From Aegilops tauschii subsp. strangulata (taxonomy: Eukaryota; Streptophyta; Magnoliopsida; Poales; Poaceae): a stretch of 64,000 bases of DNA. Shown piece by piece: positions 57,568-64,000 of the stretch. The DNA lies in NCBI RefSeq assembly GCF_002575655.3, contig NC_053039.3:371543633-371607632 (forward strand). The letters are read 5' to 3'. Numbering within the stretch: position 1 is the first letter of the stretch; every line of letters begins with the position of its first letter. The notes under the pieces are model-generated. The model searched no databases. It was given only the letters and a program-made list of their open reading frames with translations, and had not been told where the DNA came from. The position numbers were made by a program, and so were the translations under genes.

Positions 57568-58542
57568 CCCGTAGACGAAGCTGCAGCGACTTCTCTCTTT
57601 TCTTTTTGGCTTCTCTCATGGCAGCAGACTCTGAAATACCCTTGCATAAAAACACAATATTGAGAGTAAGGGTGAAGTGTGTGCAGAACTAGTGCACTGT
57701 AAAAGTAGCAGATAGCAGGTGGCTAAAAAATAAATGACAGGGGACATATGATAGCTCTACAACATTGCATGGCAAACAAAATTAGATTCTACTCCGTATG
57801 ATTTTGTAATATATGAGAACAGGAAATGCAGGTAGTCCTCCAGCACACCACCACATGTGGTCATATCTAAGATAACAGTCGACTGAAAATAAATAGGTCA
57901 GTCGATTCTTTTAATGAACCGTCCGATCTATAAGGAATGGGCAGATGGCCTTCGTCTACCTCCCGCCAGTCACTGTTGACGATCTTTCTCGAACCGCCAG
58001 CGACCACCGGCCCAGACCCCTGCCTCCGCCGCCCCGCCCTCCCATCGACCTCATACCACCGCCGTGCTTGGCAGCGCCCCCAGGCCATCCCTTTAATCCC
58101 GGCCGACCTCCAGATCGGGCGCTAGTAGCTCTAGGCCGCACACGCCCCTAAGATAAACACCAAGACGCTGCTTCCCCGGCGTAATAGGCGTACTAGCGCC
58201 TGTTACGCCGGGGAATACTTCCGTTAATTAGGAATCAAGTGGCCAGAAATTGAAATTCAGGGGGGCGACGGACCTCTAGGTAAGGTGAAATAGTATATGA
58301 GGAGAAACCTTGTGCATCGCGAGTTACTAGGAACATCTAGTATCAAGAAGAAGCGGTCAACTAGTGTCTTCTGTGGGATGAATACCGTGCAAGCAGAGAT
58401 GTAAGATTTGCACGAATAAGGGAAGAGGAGTACCTTTTTTGGTTGCCGGTGTGGTCACCTCCACATGTCGTGCCGATCTTCTTCTTTTTACCGAGGAAAC
58501 CGATGTTCTGGAGGGTGCAGGCTTGTACGAACCCATGGCCAA
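57568..58542 (-). pseudogene. CACTA-2 upstream exons (possible true start)
   Basis: ATG at 58542 (MAMGSYKPAPSRTSVSSVKRRR) runs to a donor at 58434 (AAAAAAG/GTACTCC). A second exon from 57630 (after ATTTCAG) reads ESAAMREAKKKREKSLQLR and ends near a donor GTAAGAC at about 57565. Joining keeps the frame. The basic stretch KRRRSARH could be nuclear targeting. Linkage to the 55248-52942 exons is inferred. Confidence 0.5.
58173..58214. repeat. 18-bp inverted repeat with 6-nt loop
   Basis: TCCCCGGCGTAATAGGCG (58173-58190) and CGCCTGTTACGCCGGGGA (58197-58214) pair at 17 of 18 positions. Very GC-rich relative to its surroundings. Lies in the presumed first intron of the CACTA-2 gene. Confidence 0.85.
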
Positions 58543-59040
58543 ATTGTTGACTGTGTTGTCGTGGCCGTATGTCGGCGGAGGGGAAGCAGATCCTTGGCGG
58601 CGAAGGACGGCATAGCAGGAACAGCTCCGGTGCGGTGGAGGGTGGCAAAGTTGGAGCGGCAGCGGTGAGGCGCAGGACGGCGTGGTTGAACTGGCTCGGG
58701 TACGGATGGCTCTGCCTCGGCTTCAACTACTGGTCGTGGAGGGCATTGCGGTTGAGGTTGCGGTGGACAACGACGTCGGGGTATCGGCTCCGGCGTGATG
58801 GAGGAGGGCGGCGGTTGATGGGTGAGATGGGGTGGCGGACGGAGGACGCCGGGGTTTCGCGGCTGGTGGAGAGGTAGTTTTGGCACCCACGGAGTACGAA
58901 TGGGGAATCGGACGGTTGGGGGGAACCATGTTTCGGTCTGGGACGCGCTTGTTTTTGGCTTTTTTGAACAGAAGATGGGACGCGCTTGTTTGAAATTTGG
59001 GGAAAGTACAAACTTTGCCCCCTCTTAAATTTCGGACCTA
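58543..59040 (-). promoter_or_regulatory. GC-rich leader/promoter region upstream of the CACTA-2 gene
   Basis: A GC-rich island on both strands with Pro/Arg-rich open frames that I regard as untranslated. No clear TATA box assigned. Confidence 0.35.
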
Positions 59041-60290
59041 CTGCGGGTCGGGGGTAGGATGATAATCCTAGGTGTCCCAAATAGTGGGCGGGAGCGATTT
59101 CGGCTGCGCGCATGTGTGCTTAGGCGGCCATTGTGTATGAATGTTTTTCGGATGCGGTTGTGTGGCGTCTAGATGAAGCTACAAACCTACCCCGGTTTAG
59201 ACCTTTGGACGTCGGGCCGATAGGTTTCACGGGTCGAGTTATTAGAAAAGTAATTTCCTTGTACTACCAAACATTGGTCTCACGCGGTTTCGGGCGAGTA
59301 GAGGCTCTTTTGGCGCTTCGTTCGAAATTTTGAAACACAAGCATTCACGTTTAGAGTACTCTTGAACTATGAGGATTGACCTAAATAGACAATGTTATAT
59401 TTGACTTTGTATGTTTGAAAACCTCGTTAAATTATCCGCTTCTTTTTGAAATTTTGACACTTGAAAATCCTATAACTACGATTATTTTGGAATGGAGGAG
59501 CTAAATTTGAATCTATTTCGTACACGACTACATATGCTATTATGTACAAAATCAGAGCAAAGATTGGGGCCCCCATAATTTAGGTATGGTTTACAAATGC
59601 CATGATATCAAATTCAAATAATTGAATGGACTTCATGTTGAATTCAATTTTTTTAAACCACCTTAAGTTGAATTCAAATGTATGCTAGTTCATAGGTAGC
59701 TATTTATAATATCCATTGTGTAACTTTCGTATGTATAATGTGCTTTACACACACAACATGAACTATACTCATGTTTATATTCGATTGCTAAAGCGATGCA
59801 TTGTCTGGAGTTCAAAATACTAACTATGTGGATCAATTGTGTCGAATAATAACATAGACATGCTCAAATTCGATAGAATCTAGATGTCTGATGGATCAAT
59901 GACCGCTCCTTACGCGAATTGCAAATATCATGATCCCATCCTAATATTTGGATACAATTTATATCTTTAATAAATGTGTAGAGCAGTCTTTTACGTGTAG
60001 TTTCACTCTCCATCGGTGGTCTATCACACATGCTCACACACTCTCTCCCGAGGTGTCTTTCTCGCACACATGCTCTAGATATAACCCTCCCTCCCTCTCG
60101 TAACCATTTACAACTGTTTTCACTAACCTTTATCACAAGTACTCTTCCTCTCGCAAACATACACACGCACAATTCTCATCGACCCTTTCTATATACATGG
60201 ACTTGCCTACGTGTCTCATGTACGCACATTATCTTTACGCCTGTCTCTCACGCATTGTCTCACACCTCTCTTCCTAATTGACAAGTACGA
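59041..60290. other. AT-rich intergenic DNA; no gene
   Basis: No ORF with recognisable features, no LTR ends. From 60020 to 60280 CT/CA-rich low-complexity sequence. Confidence 0.5.
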
Positions 60291-61490
60291 TTCTAGCAGA
60301 GCATTCTGGAGGATGCCCCTTAAAGTTAGGTTGGATGAATAGTAATATCAGAGATAAAGGGGTTACCTTAGTCCGAGAACCTAGGGTTACAAATCCTAGC
60401 CGGCTTTGTCAGTGAACACAGAGTCCTTCACAATTCTGCTATCTTTATCTTGTACGACTAGTCATCCATGGGTCTTCCTAAATGTGTCACGGGCCGACCA
60501 ATGTGGCGCAGGACGGAACCGAACGAAGGGCCTCACCTCAACCCACCGGACCTCATGCGGTGACACACCCTCTGCCCCCACGTCTCATTATCTTCTCACA
60601 CCCACACATACCAACACAAACACCACACACACAGAAAATTTCTCCTGGTGCCTCTATTCCCTCCCCCCTTGCATATACACACTCAAGGGAATGAAATCTC
60701 TTGTCGTGACGTCATATTCGTCTCTCTCTCTCTAGACCACTCTCATTTCTCGTGCTATCTCTCCCACACCCCCACCCCCCGTCGGCCCCTCTATCCATGC
60801 CTCTCTCGAATACGTAATACACACACATACCTCTCTAGGCCCCACCAAATGCATCAACTACACATTCACACATGTTACATCACGTACCCCATTGATCTAA
60901 AAAGCCCTCTCTTCACGTTTATTTCGCATACAACATTCCTTTTGAATAAAGTGTGGCCAAAAAATTATTTTAGAGTTTCTACATATATAAAACATTACAA
61001 AGTTATATGGAGGAGTACGAACGCTAATTTGCATTGCATGGTGCCCACAATGATATTTATTCCGCACTGTCAATTTGTATATTTTTATTCTATATACAAA
61101 GTTAGTCATAATAAAGAGAAACGAAGAGCATCTCTCTCTCCATCGCATACCCCCCCCCTGTACGCCCCTTTCACGTATGCACACAAAACTATCTCCAGGT
61201 CCTCTAAAAGTAAGCCCCCAGAAAATTCACGCATGTTTCATCTTTCTCTTGTGATATATGCAATGACGATCATTGTATTTGAAGCGAAAGCACGATACGT
61301 ACATTGGACTTCAGAATCCACTCATTACGGTCACCATTTACATTTAGTGGTTATTATACAGTCACGGGCTCACCGTACAACTCTGTATTTGCTCATGACA
61401 TGACTAGTTGACCAGTTAAACGCTCCACATGGCACCTCTAGTGTTGCATCACATTATCTCACTACCATCGTGCCCACCTGTCGACTTGTA
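60291..61490. other. intergenic DNA with CT/CA-rich low complexity; no gene
   Basis: Contains (CT)n near 60719-60733, poly-C runs near 60770 and 61151, and two related stretches ending in CAC-CATGTTACATC or CATGTTTCATC (60880 and 61240) with a third at 62470. The open frame 60648-61403 is driven by these repeats and is not called. Confidence 0.45.
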
Positions 61491-61501
61491 TCTACTCTAC
61501 A

Positions 61502-61766
61502 TCTACACTCTTATAAAATACATAAAATACACTCTTATAAAAAATAGAGTTGGTGATGATGGTGTGCCTGCCATCCTGCAATATAGGCCATCCGATTTAT
61601 ATCTGACGGATAGGAAAGAAACTATGGCAATTTTGCAAAAAGGTACCCACACACCTCTCCACATTTTCAAATAAGGCCTTCCCTCGTTCATCCTTTTCTC
61701 TCAAAAGATAAACAAGTCATACAAATGCATCTTGATGTTACGTGCAACGCACGGGCATCTTGCTAG
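61502..61766 (+). mobile_element. candidate non-autonomous Helitron
   Basis: Starts TCTACACTC after an A and ends CTAG before a T (61763-61767). A short hairpin CGTGC-AAC-GCACG (61741-61753) lies 9 bases before CTAG. 5' TC, 3' hairpin plus CTRR and insertion between A and T are Helitron signatures. The 3' end is convincing, the 5' end is a guess. No coding capacity. Confidence 0.45.
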
Positions 61767-61901
61767 TAAGAATGAAAACAAACGACAAAAAAAATTTTGG
61801 ACGGTGGTTCGAAGTCATGACCGCGGGCACAGCGGACAAGGTGGCCTTGTATTGGTATGCTGAGCCGTCTGTTTTAACATACAGGAGCTGGTGTGGTGAT
61901 T

Positions 61902-62150
61902 ATACACACACACACACGCATGCACACGAACTGCATCCACGCAACACTCACACAAACACATGCACCCACGCACGCACGCAACACTCACACGTACACATGC
62001 AGCCACGCAAGCACGCAACACTCACACGCACACACGCACGCATGCATGCACACACCAGTACACCACACGACCAACACACACTCTCACGCTCCAGTGCTCA
62101 ACCTACACGTGCATGCGCACACATCAGGCCCTAACAGACACATACACAAC
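61902..62150. repeat. CA-rich minisatellite-like tract
   Basis: (AC)n at 61902-61918 followed by repeated ACGCAACACTCACAC and CACGCACGC units. Open frames in it (Thr/His/Ala) are artefacts. Confidence 0.85.
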
Positions 62151-62900
62151 CAGGTGATTCCCGCGCACGGGTTGGAGCCTTGTCGCGCCTGCGTAAATTT
62201 GTGTTTATCTGACCTTTTGCCTATGCGAACTGACAGGTGGGACCCACAAGGAACGTGGTCAATTTAAGTAGTCAACATGGCCCCACGCAGACTATTTGGC
62301 CGGTCAACAGAGTGCAATCCGATGCTGAACTATGAGCAAGTGACCGTATGATCACCGCAAAACGTATATAGTGACTGTAATCAACTTATTCTGAAGTTCG
62401 GTGACCATATTACGCTTTTCTCTCTGTAGGCCCTCCAAAACTACATCTCTACACGTTCTCGCATGTTACATCTAACAACTATGCAATACAGCACTACTAC
62501 TACACTCTAACACAATAAATCATATGTGTTTTTAGTTTTACTAGATATCATATTGTTACTTATAATTATTCAGTTTGCATACATTTAAATTGCCTTTGAA
62601 ATGTATGGCCAGTATCATCTACCGCGCGGGAAAAATCCCGTCGTTTCCTGTTTAATCGGGTTTGTATCGATGGATCGTGCGAAACAGCAAAACTATAGTA
62701 CTATACAGTACTACAAGTGACAGTTCACTGGGCCGTCGTGTCGTCTACTCCTCCGTCGTAAGAGTGGAGCGCTCGCTTTCATAAATCTTCTAGTCCCTTT
62801 CGCCGACATGTGGGACATCAAGCTACCGGGTCCACGTGCCATACCGGAATACAGTGCAGAGCAGCCGGGGTGAAGCACCCCAGTCATGGCGCTGGTGTAG
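62151..62900. other. intergenic DNA; no gene
   Basis: Bases 62300-62416 are similar to the reverse complement of 61290-61420 (shared GAGCAA, GTGACYGTA and ATTCTGAAGT blocks), a possible pair of inverted repeats. Nothing coding seen. Confidence 0.45.
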
Positions 62901-62906
62901 TAATGA

Positions 62907-63092
62907 GCAATGAGGCATCAAATCGCAAAGCTACACCTTTCCCGCAGTTAAGTTGGAGGGACGAAGCAACCATCACATCATTTCACTCGTTGCTGAATCC
63001 GCTTCTCCCTCATCTTCTTCAACTTAACCACGTGTTGCTTCTACCGTTGTTCTGCCTCATGTGGGACGCCGATCGGCTTGGTAAAGCACTGA
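62907..63092 (+). repeat. local duplication, copy A
   Basis: AATGAGGCATCAAATCGCAAAG ... GACGAAGCAACCATC ... CATTTCACTC ... CCGCTTCTCC ... TAAAGCAC. Matches 63700-63831 with indels. Confidence 0.75.
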
Positions 63093-63466
63093 CACGTGGG
63101 ACCGCATGTTAGCAAACCGCCAGGACAACGTCCTCTGAAAATAAGAAGCCTAATCCTAGACTTACAAAGGGCTACGTAGCTGCTATGTATACTTTCCATC
63201 TAATCTATATATGCCCCCACTGATTTTCAGGTGGGTGGGCCTAATCCTCTCCTTTAATCCAATCAAATAGTCCCACATCACATCAGTTCGTAACTTAACG
63301 TAAACCATTACGTGGATGTAGCATTGCTCAAATAAGAAACCTCCCCCGCCATCCACGTGGCAAAATCACCTCCTTTTTACTAATCTTGATTCTATAATTT
63401 TTTAGATCGATATAATTGAGATTTGTATAGATAGCACACAGGAGCAAAACCAAGTGGTACTGTTAA

Positions 63467-63555
63467 GGGCATCCACAATGTGTAGCCAAATGTGAAAATA
63501 GCTTTTGGCATCGTGGGAACCATTGTGGACGGTGTTGCCAAAGCCAAAAAGATGG
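63467..63555. mobile_element. possible small foldback element
   Basis: GGGCATCCACAATGTGTAGCC and, 30 bases on, a diverged inverted copy (CCATTGTGGACGG). The GGGCATCCACAATG start is a common plant MITE-like terminus. No clear target duplication. Confidence 0.3.
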
Positions 63556-63699
63556 AACCGAAGCTCCCTGATTGATTGATTGATTGAAGGAATAGAAAAA
63601 TGCAACGTCTCTCCTCTTTCTCCCATGCTTGGACGCATGTAGTACAGTATAGAGCACAGAGTCTACTCCCCTGTCCCTTCTATCACAAATCACAAAGCA

Positions 63700-63831
63700 G
63701 TGAGGCATCAAATCACAAAAGCACGGACGAAGCAACCATCATTTCACTCTTCGCTGACTCCGCTTCTCCATCGTCTTCTTCGAGAAACCATCTCACCGCA
63801 CTAGTACTCCTAGTAGTACTAGTAAAGCACT
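63700..63831 (+). repeat. local duplication, copy B
   Basis: Shorter, diverged direct copy of 62907-63092 (GTGAGGCATCAAATCACAAA, GACGAAGCAACCATC, CCGCTTCTCC, TAAAGCAC). Contains an ACTAGTACT/AGTAGTACTAGT palindromic run at 63800-63823. Confidence 0.75.
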
Positions 63832-63970
63832 TCCTAGATGCAAATAAGGTGGTTGTCTCGGCTTGCAGGCGGCACTTGCGAATGACTTACCGTGGTCTCC
63901 CTCAACGGTGTTCTCCGTCGAATGCACTTCGCCAAACCACCAGAAAAAAGATATCGTCGACGTCACCGCA

Positions 63971-64000
63971 ATGGGGAAGGAAGTCAAATATAGTTACTAC
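63971..64000 (+). CDS. possible first ten codons of a gene running off the window
   Basis: ATG at 63971 in a favourable context (GCAATGGGG: G at -3, G at +4), then an open frame MGKEVKYSYY to the last base. Preceded by a CT-rich leader-like region. Too short to identify; may be chance. Confidence 0.2.
   Translation, partial: MGKEVKYSYY

Larger units (their letters stand above)
51334..58900 (-). mobile_element. second CACTA-like element, right end not located
   Basis: Left terminus CACTACAAAAAAATACACTT at 51334, about 1.3 kb of subterminal repeats, then a multi-exon Transposase_24-type gene transcribed leftward. I found no TGTAGTG terminus and no resumption of the interrupted LTR up to 64000. 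The right end is therefore deleted or beyond the window; the end given is where recognisable element sequence fades. Confidence 0.6.

Noticed and set aside
60648..61403. 251-codon open frame
   Set aside because: CT/CA low-complexity translation (His, Thr, Ser, Pro) with no domain or splice support.
61893..62267. Thr/His-rich open frame
   Set aside because: Product of the CA-rich minisatellite.
1..64000. tRNA and rRNA genes
   Set aside because: The only tRNA-like match is the initiator-Met complement at 5930-5941, which is a retrotransposon primer site; no cloverleaf or rRNA motif recognised.

Overview
This window is plant intergenic DNA from a large, repeat-rich grass genome, most likely a Triticeae species (wheat, Aegilops or barley type). 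It is almost entirely nested transposable elements. Introns, TATA boxes, LTRs with TG...CA ends, 5-bp LTR target-site duplications (TSDs) and 3-bp CACTA TSDs are all visible. I see no intact cellular gene, rRNA, tRNA, CRISPR array or prokaryotic-style operon. Names such as Maximus-like, Tat-like and Caspar-like are recognised from memory, not from a search.

Layout, left to right. (1) 1-2535: left-pointing Ty3/gypsy element with a complete LTR and an internal deletion fusing gag to RNase H. (2) 3217-4438: left part of a PIF/Harbinger-like DNA transposon. (3) 4439-50374: a rightward Ty1/copia Sirevirus (Maximus-like), split by nested insertions. It has a 5' LTR, iMet-type PBS, broken gag-pol, a second ORF with its own leader and introns, several AGGGGGAG polypurine tracts and a truncated 3' LTR. 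Inside it are (3a) a 3.9-kb solo gypsy LTR with GAAGG TSD at 11785-15698, and (3b) a 1.58-kb solo LTR with CGCCC TSD at 19415-48816. The latter is split by (3c) a complete Tat-lineage Ty3/gypsy element with AACGT TSD at 19654-47472. That element carries (3d) a 13.5-kb CACTA transposon with TGG TSD at 31435-44946 and (3e) a 5'-truncated LINE in its 3' LTR. (4) 50375-51333: fragment of another gypsy LTR. (5) 51334 onward: a second CACTA element with a multi-exon Transposase_24-type gene on the minus strand; its right terminus was not found. (6) About 59000-64000: low-copy-looking DNA with microsatellites, small transposon traces, a local duplication and possibly the first codons of a gene at the right edge.

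The most interesting unit is the CACTA element at 31435-44946. It repeats one plan twice: a terminal-type GGTCCCGGTT promoter module, a near-perfect microRNA-like hairpin starting about 30-40 bp after a TTTATAAGCCC TATA box, an AT-rich spacer, a second module, and then a protein gene. The first copy leads to a small coiled-coil membrane protein plus TnpD, the second to a TnpA-like protein fused to a Ulp1-type protease. The hairpins look like candidate transposon-borne small-RNA loci, comparable in concept to rice miR820, which lies in CACTA elements. The Tat-lineage element also has a long antisense multi-exon gene with its own TATA promoter.

The nesting order agrees with LTR divergence counted by eye: about 4% between the Sirevirus LTRs (outer, older) and about 3% between the Tat-element LTRs (inner, younger).
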